The notes: a model not told the origin generated them from the letters alone. 64,000 nucleotides of DNA from Dyadobacter beijingensis DSM 21582 (GCF_000382205.1 NZ_KB907787.1:1465176-1529175), one strand, 5' to 3'. Shown: positions 8,388 through 15,980, counted from the stretch's first letter. Program-made: numbers and translations.

Positions 8388-8658
8388 AATTGTGTTTTAG
8401 GTACGCGATGTGGGCTTTCTTAAGGCCTTCCCCTGGTACCGGAGGGTTCAATAACGCGTTCAGGAAAATCTTCTTGTCTTCGATCGTTTTCAGAATCTGC
8501 TCATTATCCATGATAATTTTACTAGCTTCTACATTCGCGCAATAAACAATAAACTCGGACAGGCTCTTGAATCCTCGGAGCGAGGAAGCATACTTAATCA
8601 GCTCCTTTTGTTCTTTGCTAATTCGAACATCGATGCGGTCGTTGATTAATGTAGCCAT
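8368..8658 (-). CDS. DUF1778 antitoxin (TacA type)
   Basis: A 96-aa protein with an N-terminal ribbon-helix-helix element ('RIDVRISKEQKELIKYAS') followed by the DUF1778 helix and a C-terminal tail that would wrap the toxin. Such antitoxins bind DNA as dimers, repress their own operon and neutralise the GNAT toxin. The stop lies inside the toxin start region, giving coupled translation. A candidate operator lies upstream at 8871-8891. Confidence 0.88.
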   Translation of the reverse strand: MATLINDRIDVRISKEQKELIKYASSLRGFKSLSEFIVYCANVEASKIIMDNEQILKTIEDKKIFLNALLNPPVPGEGLKKAHIAYLKHNFDETEN

Positions 8659-8866
8659 TTTTTATTGATTGGATTGGGTTAGTAAGTAAATCTTACTTCT
8701 ATAATTTGATTGTCTTTTACTTTCGTTTTCTATATCTAATTTTCGATCTTTTCTGATTTTGTTCTTTGTAATTTTCGTTCTGTGAATCTGTTATACGTAT
8801 CTGTCGTCTTATCGTCTAGTCGGTTTCTCGATTTTGTGGAGACCTCCGATGGTCGAATTAGCTCAA

Positions 8867-8891
8867 CAAATGTACGTAATTTTTCCGTACA
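8867..8891 (-). promoter_or_regulatory. candidate promoter and operator of the toxin-antitoxin operon
   Basis: A minus-strand TACATTTG (8874-8867) fits the Bacteroidota -7 box. It overlaps the inverted repeat TGTACG-N9-CGTACA (8871-8891), which could be the antitoxin's binding site. The -33 element is not convincing, and the leader to the antitoxin ATG would be about 200 bases, so this is tentative. Confidence 0.4.
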
Positions 8892-8909
8892 AAAAAAAGT
8901 TTTCGGAGA

Positions 8910-9734
8910 TTATTCGAGAAAAGGTTGGTGTCGGGTTAGTGAGCTTGCAAATTCGACTGCGACCTGCCGATCTTTTACTACTGCCATAAATCCGGAGCCA
9001 TGCCGGAATATAAAGCCGTTGCACTTGGAAATCGTTTCTGGCACCTTGTCGATCGTTGTATCGCGGCTTTGTATCTGCCAGCCGTTAGCGTGCGGCATGA
9101 CGGCGAAAACGTGGTCTTTCTTCGTTTTCCAGTCCGGGTGGTACTCGGTGAGTAGCGCCACATTATTCGGCAGGATCTCACGTCTCCGGTAATCGGTTTC
9201 GAGCCGGTTCCGGAGCAGTGCAAAATGCTTTTCATTCTTGACAATATCGACGGCGAAATCGACGGCAAGGCGAAACTGTTTGTCCTGCTGCGTGGGGTCT
9301 GTTACGTCCCGGTTAAAGCCCTTTATTAAGTTATCCACTGTCCGGAATCCTGCGGGAAGGGCGTCGAGCTGGCCGTAAATATTTCCCCGGTTGGTGTCGA
9401 GCAGATCGATCACCGAAACAAATTCCTCGAAATAGGGCTGCGCTGGCTTCGGACAGATCCGGTCATTAAAGTGTTGATAAATGAGGCTCGCAGCTGACGG
9501 CAGCGCAGTATCTTGGTGATGGTCGAAATTCAGCTTTTCCGGTTCATATTGACCGCCCACGTCGAGCACAACGATCTGCGGGTCGAGAAGTGCATAATTT
9601 AAAATATTCTCGTCCCGCGTCCGGATCAGGTTAAACCCGGCGTGAAATTGTGTGAGCATGGCGACGGCAAAAACGTCGTCAGCGTGAAAGGTTGTATCGT
9701 GGGTAACTACGGTATGAAAATTCATTTTGAACAT
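8910..9734 (-). CDS. MYG1-family (UPF0160) putative metal-dependent phosphohydrolase
   Basis: The start at 9734 (MFKMNFHTV) is chosen because the preceding gene ends at 9748 and an AGG lies about 9 bases upstream; a longer frame from 9794 would overlap that gene. The protein is about 274 aa. It shows the MYG1 signatures: 'HDTTFHADDVFAVAML' at the N-terminus, 'NFDHHQD' in the middle and 'SAASLIYQHF' after it. MYG1 proteins are DHH-like metal-dependent hydrolases, and the eukaryotic member has 3'-5' RNA exonuclease activity. Presence in a phage early or auxiliary region is unusual; a nucleotide-scavenging or RNA-processing role is inference. Confidence 0.8.
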   Translation of the reverse strand: MFKMNFHTVVTHDTTFHADDVFAVAMLTQFHAGFNLIRTRDENILNYALLDPQIVVLDVGGQYEPEKLNFDHHQDTALPSAASLIYQHFNDRICPKPAQPYFEEFVSVIDLLDTNRGNIYGQLDALPAGFRTVDNLIKGFNRDVTDPTQQDKQFRLAVDFAVDIVKNEKHFALLRNRLETDYRRREILPNNVALLTEYHPDWKTKKDHVFAVMPHANGWQIQSRDTTIDKVPETISKCNGFIFRHGSGFMAVVKDRQVAVEFASSLTRHQPFLE

Positions 9735-9747
9735 GGTTTTTGGCCTG

Positions 9748-10185
9748 TTAAAGCTTTTTATAGTTACTGATCCGTGCGTAAGCCTGACCGCCATTTTTTA
9801 CCAGCCATGCGTGCAGCTTTTTCGCGGCTTCCAGCGTGAGTGGTTTAATTTCCCCCGACATCCCGTTAGAAAGCGTTTCCTCGGAAATTGGATACCAGTT
9901 ATTGTCCCCGGTGTGAAAGGCTTCGACCATATACTGCCCAGTTTCGCTGCCGGGATTAGCGGGGTCGACCGTCGACAGAAACAGCTCGGCTGCGTCGATA
10001 AAGTCAGAGCGGTTACTGCGGAAATTATGGTACTTCTGAACCGATTCGCCTGCTTTTTCGAAAAATTTCAAATTACGGATGACCATTTGCGACGGCTCCA
10101 TGCCCGGCTCAAAATCTAACTTATTCCGGATCAGTTGTAGGCGGCTGTGCAGCGTATGCGCCAGCACTGTATAATTGAGTTTCAT
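9748..10185 (-). CDS. phage protein of unknown function
   Basis: A 145-aa soluble, mostly helical protein with no recognised domain. It lies 13 bases upstream of the MYG1-family gene and probably shares its transcript. A 15-bp palindrome sits about 10 bases before its start and may control this gene pair. The C-terminal 'LEAAKKLHAWLVKNGGQAYA' resembles small helical DNA- or RNA-associated modules, but that is not diagnostic. Confidence 0.65.
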   Translation of the reverse strand: MKLNYTVLAHTLHSRLQLIRNKLDFEPGMEPSQMVIRNLKFFEKAGESVQKYHNFRSNRSDFIDAAELFLSTVDPANPGSETGQYMVEAFHTGDNNWYPISEETLSNGMSGEIKPLTLEAAKKLHAWLVKNGGQAYARISNYKKL

Positions 10186-10195
10186 ATAGAATATT

Positions 10196-10210
10196 GATAC
10201 TAATAGTATC
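10196..10210. promoter_or_regulatory. 15-bp palindrome, possible operator
   Basis: GATACTAATAGTATC is a perfect palindrome around a central A. It sits just upstream of the 9748-10185 gene in an AT-rich gap of 92 bases. A regulator-binding site is plausible; there is no other support. Confidence 0.35.
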
Positions 10211-10277
10211 TAAAATGAAGTGTATTTAAGATAACAATAATATCAATTTGCCAGATAAAAGTCAAAAGAATTTTAGG

Positions 10278-10469
10278 TTAAGAGATTCGTCGAATCAGGT
10301 CTTTCTGGTGCTCGTATGCGTCGCTCCAATATCGCCCATTGAGCTGCCAGTATTGACCTTCCGATCGCACCGGCGTCGAGCCGTTTCTCTGCATTACTTC
10401 GTCGATTTTGTGGACTGTTTTGTTTCGGGCTTCCCAGACGTGCCCTGCTTTGATTTGTTCCATTTTCAT
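10278..10469 (-). CDS. small phage protein (63 aa)
   Basis: The start at 10469 (MKMEQIKAGHVW) overlaps the stop of the preceding gene as TAATG, which favours it over a longer in-frame start at 10661 that would run through the neighbouring gene. The 63-aa product is basic and has no membrane segment. It contains 'IKAGHVWEARNKTVHKIDEV', reminiscent of short Bacteroidota proteins that begin with a 'G..W.' beta element. Function unknown. Confidence 0.6.
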   Translation of the reverse strand: MKMEQIKAGHVWEARNKTVHKIDEVMQRNGSTPVRSEGQYWQLNGRYWSDAYEHQKDLIRRIS

Positions 10470-10792
10470 TAAAGTTTTAAGCGATTTTTCATTCCTGCGT
10501 AGTAGTCGATCATTGCGGCCAGTCGAGTCATGTAATCCTTTTCTTTGATTACTATGCAGAGTTTGATCAGGTGCTCGATGTCGAAGTACTCGTCGGGGTG
10601 GCTTTCGGCAGATCCCGACGCCCATGCATTGAAGTTTTCCGAGTCGATGCGAACCAGCCAAGTGTATTCTGTGGGCGATTTTATCTTCACGAAGTAGTGC
10701 TCGCTTCCCGTCCGCAGGTAAATCGGATAGTTAAGATCTGGTGACGGTTGAAGCGCGGTTCTTTTAATCCAGTCGAGAATCATATTTACCAA
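10469..10792 (-). CDS. phage protein of unknown function (107 aa)
   Basis: A 107-aa soluble protein with an N-terminal amphipathic stretch, a beta-rich centre containing several Tyr and Trp, and a helical C-terminus. It ends in a 1-base stop/start overlap with the 63-aa gene and is preceded by the repeat-rich origin-like region. It is the first gene downstream of that region on the minus strand, so it may be transcribed through it from the primase gene. No family recognised. Confidence 0.65.
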   Translation of the reverse strand: MVNMILDWIKRTALQPSPDLNYPIYLRTGSEHYFVKIKSPTEYTWLVRIDSENFNAWASGSAESHPDEYFDIEHLIKLCIVIKEKDYMTRLAAMIDYYAGMKNRLKL

Positions 10793-10818
10793 GTTTGCCC
10801 AGGGGTACCTATTTTACG

Positions 10819-11101
10819 TGCCTACCATGCCTACGGTGCCTACGCTTTCGGTTAGTGCCTGTTTTTTAGTGAGTTATCAATCTTAAGACCGTAGGCAAAT
10901 GCGTTTTAGCGTAGGCAAATGCCCGTTTTTCGTAGGCATTTGCACTTTTGTAGGCATTTCAGAGCCATTTGCCTACGGTTGCCTACGCTTTGCCTACCCT
11001 TTCCTACGCTTTTCTTTCCCTTTGCCATTATATATTTATTTAATAATCAATTATTTAATAGAAATAGAGAGAGAGCGTAGGCACCGTAGGCATGGTAGGC
11101 A
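10819..11101. repeat. iteron-like origin region: GTAGGCA repeats inside a 28-bp inverted repeat
   Basis: A perfect 28-bp inverted repeat (10819-10846 and 11074-11101), itself built from TGCCTAC units, flanks a non-coding interval. Inside are four direct GTAGGCA units at 10891, 10911, 10932 and 10950 (spacing 20, 21, 18), the first three continuing into AAATGC or TTTGC. They are followed by three opposite units starting at about 10970, 10980 and 10991, and then an AT-rich tract at about 11025-11070. The replication helicase gene ends 17 bases beyond. Iterons plus an AT-rich unwinding tract next to a replication gene is how theta-type plasmid and phage origins are built. No gene fits this interval. 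Confidence 0.7.
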
Positions 11102-11117
11102 AGCAAAATCATGGTTG

Positions 11118-14100
11118 CTAAAACGGGTCTGCCTTCCGATTCGCGCCGCCTTTGGTTTTTGATTGATTATCAGCGGATTTGCCTACGCCGCCTACGGCGC
11201 TGGTGTCTGAATCCATTTCCTCGTTCAATCCTTCGAGGCTGAAACTGTCCATCGAATCGGTCATGAATTCGTAGTCGAAAGCGAAGGCCGACGTAGGAGA
11301 GCCGCCGAACTTGACGTTTCGAATGCTGCCATGAAACCCTTTTGAATGGATCAGGTAGTGCTTTAAAGAGCCGGTATCGAGGCCGTTTTTGCCGTACTGC
11401 TTACGGTGTAGTTCGAGGTAAAGCGGCTGAATTTTTCCGAGGCGAAGAAATAGGACTTTCCGGGGCTTGCCGTCGTCGAGCGTCTTTTCAGTGCTTTCAC
11501 CGTTTTCGTAGACCGTAAGGGTCGGGACCGACTTGATCACAAAGTCTTCGTTTTCCTTGATCATGCGCTGGCGGTACATATATTCTACCAGATTCCAGAA
11601 GGTGCTTGTTTCCTTGCTACCGGCAATAAGTGAATTCTGTCTTTTGAGCATTAGCCCCGCAGTCGCCCGGATTTCGGCCTGTGTAAATGGGAATTGCAGC
11701 ACGTCTTTTAGTACCTCGAAAGTTGAGAGCAGCACCGACATATTTTTTACCAGACGGTCGTCGATACCATGTTTCGAAAAGCTGCTTTTCAGGTGCTCGA
11801 ACTGTTCGTTATATACCTCGAAAAACTTGTTTTCGATCAGCTCGCGATGCACCGAGACTTCGGCGGTGATGTGGCCGAATTCGAGGTTTTTTCCGCGCAG
11901 GTGGAAACGGTCGAGCATTTGGCGCTCTTCATGGTTAAAGTCCGTCCGATCGTATTGTAAAAGGATGCACCGGGTAAATAGCGCTATGTCTGCGGTCGGC
12001 AGCTCCTGCCCGGAGACGATGCAGCCAGACGACACCGGGATCGATTTGTTACGGTTGTCCCGGGTCATATCTGATTTTGTGTGCCCGTTGCCGTCGTAGG
12101 CTGTTTTAAGGGATTGAACGCGCCCCCAATCGATGCTATTCAGATACTCGTCGAACCATACGACCGCGTTCCGGAATTCGGCGAAGTGCTTATAAAAGCC
12201 GACCGACGTTCCTGTGTTCAAAGCGAACGGTGGCCGGGCGCGCCCAAACAAATAACTTATCGACCATGCCATCGTAGATTTACCGGTCTGTGGCGGTCCG
12301 AAAAGGAACAGGTGCGGGAAACAGCGGAACCGGTCGAATATAATGTCCCTGAAAATGCAGGATACATAGTATAATAGACCAACACGGCCATTATCACCGT
12401 GCACACCGCAGAAGTCGCGGGCGTACTCCCCGAAAGTGACGGTGCCCTGGTTGAAAATAAACTTTTTGGCGTTCTGGTATTCGTCTTCGTCGTTCTTATA
12501 AATCTTCGAAAGCGGTGGCAGGAAATACCGTTTTTCGCCATGTTCTACGATGCCATAGCCGTCTTTGTCGAGCGGTGTAAACTTTGGCCGGGCGGCTTCG
12601 GCAGCAGAGCTGGCCGGGAGGGTCTGAATGCCGTTGGCATACGCATAAAAGCCGTCTGGATGGTAGCCCAGGGTTTTAACTTCTTCGGCCTCTTTCGACT
12701 CGTCGAATAGTTTAGATTTTACCTTCATAAATTGTAGTTGATTACCCATAAAAATGAAATTGCCCTGCGACTCGACGTTTTTCCGGAAGCCGTCGAGCTG
12801 AACGAATTCGCCCGGTTCCAGATCGACCACTTTCGACTTTTTGTAGCAGTTGCTTACCTCGTAGATCCGTTTCGGGTTGGATTTAGAAATGATTAGGAAT
12901 AGCGGTCGTATCGTGAAATTGCTACCTGCGGAAAATTTGAACGTTTTGCCGTCGTAGGTCGAAAACCAGTAGCGGCCAGCCCATTCGACAAAACCGTATT
13001 TGCGGAACATCTTGCGAATCTCCGGCGTGTGCCAGACCTGCTTCGGAAGTCCTACCTGTGGCGACTCGTCGTCTTCGAAAAAACTCTCGTCTTCTTCGTC
13101 GACTTCTTCAGCATTTATTTTGATGTGACTGTAGGTTACATTAATACCGGCGTCCTGTCCGGCTTCGGGAGCAGCTTCACCCGAATCTGTGGGCGTCGTG
13201 GCCAGCTCGATCGGCTGCTGCTCTGTGCCCGTGCCGCTTCCGTCGACGGTGGCCGCGCTCTGATCAGCGACAGCGCCGGGCTGCTTCGTAGTGGTCGAAG
13301 GCAATTTCGGGCCGACTAGCGTGGCATCGTCCAGGTCGATCAGCTTTTGCCCGCGCTGGTCAATAATGTGGTCGGCAATATCGTAGCCGTCTTCGCGATC
13401 GGGGAAAAGGTCGATAATTTGGTGGCTCACATTGTATGCAGCCAGCTTGCGTATGCTACTGTTACTTTTGCCGGGTCTGCCTGCTTTGTCCGCGTCACAA
13501 AGCCAGATTATGTGGCGACCGAAAACTGCGGGGATCTTTGCGTCGGAAAGCCCGGTGTTTGCACCGCAGGCTAGCCAGTCAAACTGCGGATAGAAATACG
13601 AGGCGATAACGGCCGATTTCTCGGACTCGACAACGATCACCGTCCGGCGCTTGTCCGGATCTAGCAGGTGCTCGCCGAAAAGGCAAATCATAAACCGCTT
13701 GAACGGCTGGTTTTCGTCCTGTTTGAGGCTGAAACTTTCGTGCGCTTTCTCCCGCTTTCCGTCCGTCCGGTACTGCATATATTTTGCATTGACAATACGG
13801 GATTCGCGGTTCCGAAATGCGTAAACCGTTAGCTTGAATTCAGTGCCGACGCCCCATTTTTTAAAATGGCTGTTCGGTATTCCGAGAATGTCCTGCGCGA
13901 AGGTGTGCAGATTGGAGTGCATTCTTTTAATGGCAGAAACGATCCGGTCGAGCTGCTTGCCTTCGGGGAAAACCTGCTCGATCTCTGGCTGTGGCGGGGC
14001 TTCTTTGCCTCCTTCGCTTTTAATCCCCCTCGGTGGGGCGTGGAAACCGCAATTATTTTGCCGGTCGCAGATCCCGAAATCATCCAGTCTGTTTCCGTTC

Positions 14101-14204
14101 AGGTCTTCGTAATACCGGAATACCTTCGGATGTCCGCAGGAAGGGCAGGCTTCTTTTTTCTTTGGGTGTTTTTCGAGCCGGAAAGGATACTCGTTTGATT
14201 GCAT
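11118..14204 (-). CDS. phage replication protein: zinc-finger/Toprim primase fused to helicase (DUF6371-like N-terminus)
   Basis: A 1028-aa protein. The N-terminus carries a zinc-binding motif (CPSC at 20-23, then C46, C52 and H55) like CHC2/DUF6371 primase fingers. A Toprim-like segment follows near residue 185 ('TVIVVESEKSAVIASYF', then 'IIWLCDADKAGR'), then an acidic linker at about 290-400. The C-terminal half holds a P-loop ('LFGPPQTGKST', about 632) and Walker B ('VVWFDEYL', about 680). Together these suggest a combined primase-helicase that starts replication of the element. It lies beside the iteron region, with an intricate inverted-repeat element just upstream of its start. Its 3' end itself contains GCCTACG units. 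Confidence 0.88.
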   Translation of the reverse strand: MQSNEYPFRLEKHPKKKEACPSCGHPKVFRYYEDLNGNRLDDFGICDRQNNCGFHAPPRGIKSEGGKEAPPQPEIEQVFPEGKQLDRIVSAIKRMHSNLHTFAQDILGIPNSHFKKWGVGTEFKLTVYAFRNRESRIVNAKYMQYRTDGKREKAHESFSLKQDENQPFKRFMICLFGEHLLDPDKRRTVIVVESEKSAVIASYFYPQFDWLACGANTGLSDAKIPAVFGRHIIWLCDADKAGRPGKSNSSIRKLAAYNVSHQIIDLFPDREDGYDIADHIIDQRGQKLIDLDDATLVGPKLPSTTTKQPGAVADQSAATVDGSGTGTEQQPIELATTPTDSGEAAPEAGQDAGINVTYSHIKINAEEVDEEDESFFEDDESPQVGLPKQVWHTPEIRKMFRKYGFVEWAGRYWFSTYDGKTFKFSAGSNFTIRPLFLIISKSNPKRIYEVSNCYKKSKVVDLEPGEFVQLDGFRKNVESQGNFIFMGNQLQFMKVKSKLFDESKEAEEVKTLGYHPDGFYAYANGIQTLPASSAAEAARPKFTPLDKDGYGIVEHGEKRYFLPPLSKIYKNDEDEYQNAKKFIFNQGTVTFGEYARDFCGVHGDNGRVGLLYYVSCIFRDIIFDRFRCFPHLFLFGPPQTGKSTMAWSISYLFGRARPPFALNTGTSVGFYKHFAEFRNAVVWFDEYLNSIDWGRVQSLKTAYDGNGHTKSDMTRDNRNKSIPVSSGCIVSGQELPTADIALFTRCILLQYDRTDFNHEERQMLDRFHLRGKNLEFGHITAEVSVHRELIENKFFEVYNEQFEHLKSSFSKHGIDDRLVKNMSVLLSTFEVLKDVLQFPFTQAEIRATAGLMLKRQNSLIAGSKETSTFWNLVEYMYRQRMIKENEDFVIKSVPTLTVYENGESTEKTLDDGKPRKVLFLRLGKIQPLYLELHRKQYGKNGLDTGSLKHYLIHSKGFHGSIRNVKFGGSPTSAFAFDYEFMTDSMDSFSLEGLNEEMDSDTSAVGGVGKSADNQSKTKGGANRKADPF

Positions 14205-14292
14205 GGTAATGTCAAATTGTGGCCGATAATGGCCGCGCGGGTTAATAGATCGGGGGAACGGACAGCCGTAAATGTGGCTGATTGAAAAAATG

Positions 14293-14377
14293 CCGGTAGG
14301 CGCTCAATGCCGGAAAGCTCCGGCACGAGCAGCTGATTTAAACCCTCCTTTCACTCTTGGAAATGAGCGCCTACCGG
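14293..14377 (-). ncRNA. structured element upstream of the primase-helicase gene
   Basis: A perfect 14-bp inverted repeat (CCGGTAGGCGCTCA at 14293-14306 with TGAGCGCCTACCGG at 14364-14377) encloses a second perfect hairpin (TGCCGGA-AAGC-TCCGGCA, 14308-14325). On the minus strand the unpaired part contains AAAGGAGGG, and the outer stem is followed by CATTTTTT. It could be a leader that attenuates or regulates the primase-helicase, a small RNA, or a DNA structure used in replication, since the stem carries the GTAGGC unit. RNA function is inferred. Confidence 0.5.
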
Positions 14378-14384
14378 GCGGGTG

Positions 14385-14735
14385 CTATCGTCGTGGTGAG
14401 AATAGCATTTGAATGTTGGTAGCAATGGCGTAGCGTGTGACTATTTCGGCCTGATCGCTCTCGTCTGCCATAGGCAGTGCTTTTGCCAGCAGCTCGCAGT
14501 ATTCTTGGTTGTACTGCCGGAGCAGCTGCTTTTCTGCGTCGGTGTAATGAACAATAACGCGGGATACGCCGCCCAATCGGTGCCCTAAGTGAGCACCTAC
14601 AATTTTGCTGGCCAGTGAAGCATGACCGGGCGGCTTTTTGCCTGTGGTGTGCATTTCGTGTGATTTTATCATATAGTGTGCTAGTTGAATTTCCCGGATC
14701 GTGAGGGGGATCATGGTAGTGCGGCTCAATTCCAT
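14385..14735 (-). CDS. early phage protein of unknown function (116 aa)
   Basis: A 116-aa protein, helical throughout, with 'TIREIQLAHYMIKSH' near the N-terminus and a basic middle containing 'GAHLGHRLGGVSRVIVHYT'. No signal peptide. It follows the 77-aa gene by 11 bases and precedes the structured element before the primase-helicase. Early position in the left operon suggests a replication or host-takeover accessory. No family recognised. Confidence 0.65.
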   Translation of the reverse strand: MELSRTTMIPLTIREIQLAHYMIKSHEMHTTGKKPPGHASLASKIVGAHLGHRLGGVSRVIVHYTDAEKQLLRQYNQEYCELLAKALPMADESDQAEIVTRYAIATNIQMLFSPRR

Positions 14736-14746
14736 CTTATATAAGG

Positions 14747-14980
14747 TTATGCGAGTGGTAGGAGGTTGTTAATTGCTATTTCCAGACAAGCGTGGATGTC
14801 GGCCAGTAGGTTGTGTTCTTCGATCAGCTTTTCGGCGATCGGCAGATCCGTCGACGCGGCGATCGCTTTCAGGACTTTCATGCCTGCGGCCAAAATTTCG
14901 GCTTCCATGTATCGAAGGGTTTCGAGGTCTGCCGGCAGAGCATTTTTAGCCCACATTCCGACGATTTCTTGAATAGTCAT
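14747..14980 (-). CDS. early phage protein of unknown function (77 aa)
   Basis: A 77-aa acidic, all-helical protein. It overlaps the zinc-ribbon gene by 4 bases (ATGA) and is followed 11 bases on by the 116-aa gene. The Leu/Ala/Glu-rich pattern suggests a small helical bundle. Small acidic early phage proteins are often inhibitors of host enzymes or defences, but nothing in the sequence proves that here. Confidence 0.6.
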   Translation of the reverse strand: MTIQEIVGMWAKNALPADLETLRYMEAEILAAGMKVLKAIAASTDLPIAEKLIEEHNLLADIHACLEIAINNLLPLA

Positions 14981-15180
14981 AGTATCGAATTCCAGTCTTT
15001 TGCGGTGATCATGTGGGTGCAGTTAATGCACCGGTGGAACTTCACCGGGTTCAATCCGGAATACTTAATTTTTGCGATTTGATTTAATAGGCATTTTGGG
15101 CAGACGATCTGGTCGTGCTCGTAGGGAATTTGCTCGTGGTCAGGGACGACGCGGGAGCCGGTGCTTCTTTTCATATTCAT
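14977..15180 (-). CDS. small zinc-ribbon protein (67 aa)
   Basis: A 67-aa protein with two Cys pairs, CPKC and CINC, spaced about 22 residues apart, which is a classic zinc-ribbon layout. The N-terminus is basic (MKRSTGSR) and could touch nucleic acid. It is coupled by a 4-base overlap to the 77-aa gene and overlaps the preceding small membrane gene by 41 bases. A nucleic-acid or protein adaptor role in early infection is inferred. Confidence 0.65.
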   Translation of the reverse strand: MNMKRSTGSRVVPDHEQIPYEHDQIVCPKCLLNQIAKIKYSGLNPVKFHRCINCTHMITAKDWNSIL

Positions 15181-15289
15181 CCATGTTTATCGGGTTTCGG
15201 AGATCCTTTATAATGCCGCCTGTAGCGAATAGCAAAAAGACTGCTACGACGAGCTTAATCAGGTGGTGCAATGCTTCAATTCTTTCCAT
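15140..15289 (-). CDS. tiny membrane protein (49 aa)
   Basis: The start at 15289 (MERIEALHHLIK) is chosen over a longer in-frame start at 15406, which would run out of frame through the neighbouring gene. The 49-aa product has one transmembrane segment (about residues 9-26) and a basic tail ending RLPRRP. It overlaps its neighbours on both sides in different frames, as is common in compact phage operons. Function unknown. The long overlap with the zinc-ribbon gene lowers certainty. Confidence 0.45.
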   Translation of the reverse strand: MERIEALHHLIKLVVAVFLLFATGGIIKDLRNPINMDEYEKKHRLPRRP

Positions 15290-15488
15290 GCTTCTGTTTA
15301 TTGCTTTTGCGCACCGAAAAGGCGACGAGTGAGAAAATGCCGCCACATAGAGCGCCTGTAAAAAAGGTAGAGTTTGAGGCCACAAACTCGGCGATCGCTC
15401 CGGCAACGGTTACGATAGTGAGGGTAGCGAGAGCGCCACCAGTGGAAATGAGAGCGAAGGCGGCGAGGCCGAAGGCTTTGGAGTTCAT
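15276..15488 (-). CDS. small membrane protein (70 aa)
   Basis: A 70-aa protein with two hydrophobic segments (about 5-35 and 42-58) and a basic Lys-rich C-terminus. The start overlaps the stop of the upstream 100-aa gene by 4 bases. It is likely an inner-membrane early phage protein. Superinfection exclusion and holin-like roles are both possible for two-segment membrane peptides, and I cannot choose between them. Confidence 0.6.
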   Translation of the reverse strand: MNSKAFGLAAFALISTGGALATLTIVTVAGAIAEFVASNSTFFTGALCGGIFSLVAFSVRKSNKQKHGKN

Positions 15489-15787
15489 GCTGATACGTGA
15501 TTTAAAAGTGAAGACTGTTTTACGGCAGCTTTTTTAATGCGGGGATCTGTGAAGCATTTGGCAGCTTCTGGAAGGGTGCGGAGTATAATTTCTTTCATGT
15601 CCTCCCTCATGCGGTAAGCCGGTGTGCTGACCATATAGGCGCGAACCGAGGATCGCTTTAAGCCTAGCTCGGCGAGAACTTCACTATTAATTTTTGCCCG
15701 CTTCCATGCGTCGGCTTCGAAGAAAATTTCCCCTAGTGGGGTGAACTTTGACTGATTGTCAGTAGGGTTAACCATTAAGCTGCTCAT
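15485..15787 (-). CDS. first gene of the leftward early operon, function unknown
   Basis: A 100-aa basic protein with a helical centre containing 'LAELGLKRSSVRAYMVSTPA', which could be a helix-turn-helix, though a weak one. It is the first gene after the candidate leftward promoter (15849-15880) and sits opposite the rightward regulator. It may therefore be a Cro-like or early regulatory protein. It overlaps the next gene by 4 bases. Confidence 0.6.
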   Translation of the reverse strand: MSSLMVNPTDNQSKFTPLGEIFFEADAWKRAKINSEVLAELGLKRSSVRAYMVSTPAYRMREDMKEIILRTLPEAAKCFTDPRIKKAAVKQSSLLNHVSA

Positions 15788-15848
15788 TCGTACCTGGTGG
15801 ATTATTTCAAAAAATACTTTTGTGCGATTTGCGTAAACTTTGATACCA

Positions 15849-15880
15849 CAAAGGTAAAGTATTGAAATTAACTAAATCAA
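15849..15880 (-). promoter_or_regulatory. candidate leftward early promoter
   Basis: On the minus strand TTG (15880-15878) is followed after 21 bases by TACCTTTG (15856-15849), an exact match to the Bacteroidota -7 consensus TAnnTTTG. Transcription would start near 15842, about 55 bases before the first early gene. Confidence 0.6.
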
Positions 15881-15917
15881 TAGCTGCGGTAAAAAGTGGG
15901 GTGAGTTTTTTTCATAA

Positions 15918-15980
15918 TGTGGCTAATTGCCACAAAATGGCACATTTTGACACAAAAAAAGTTAACTGTGAAAGTTAACT
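15918..15980. promoter_or_regulatory. operator-like inverted repeats between divergent phage promoters
   Basis: TGTGGC-N5-GCCACA (15918-15934) is a perfect 17-bp inverted repeat, followed by a related GGCACA half-site. Two copies of the palindrome AGTTAACT lie at 15960-15967 and 15973-15980, and a further TGTGGT lies near 16024. Dense repeats placed exactly between opposing promoters are expected for a lysogeny-type switch. Which protein binds is unknown; the 16138-16587 product is the obvious candidate. The 350-base gap from 15788 to 16137 holds only these control elements. Confidence 0.55.

Noticed and set aside
8782-9192. 136-aa plus-strand frame upstream of the antitoxin
   Set aside because: It crosses the candidate operator and runs opposite the MYG1-family gene; composition is not protein-like.
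10891-11000. CRISPR-like array of GTAGGCA repeats
   Set aside because: Units are only about 7-12 bases, occur in both orientations, have no unique 30-base spacers and no cas genes nearby; iterons explain them better.
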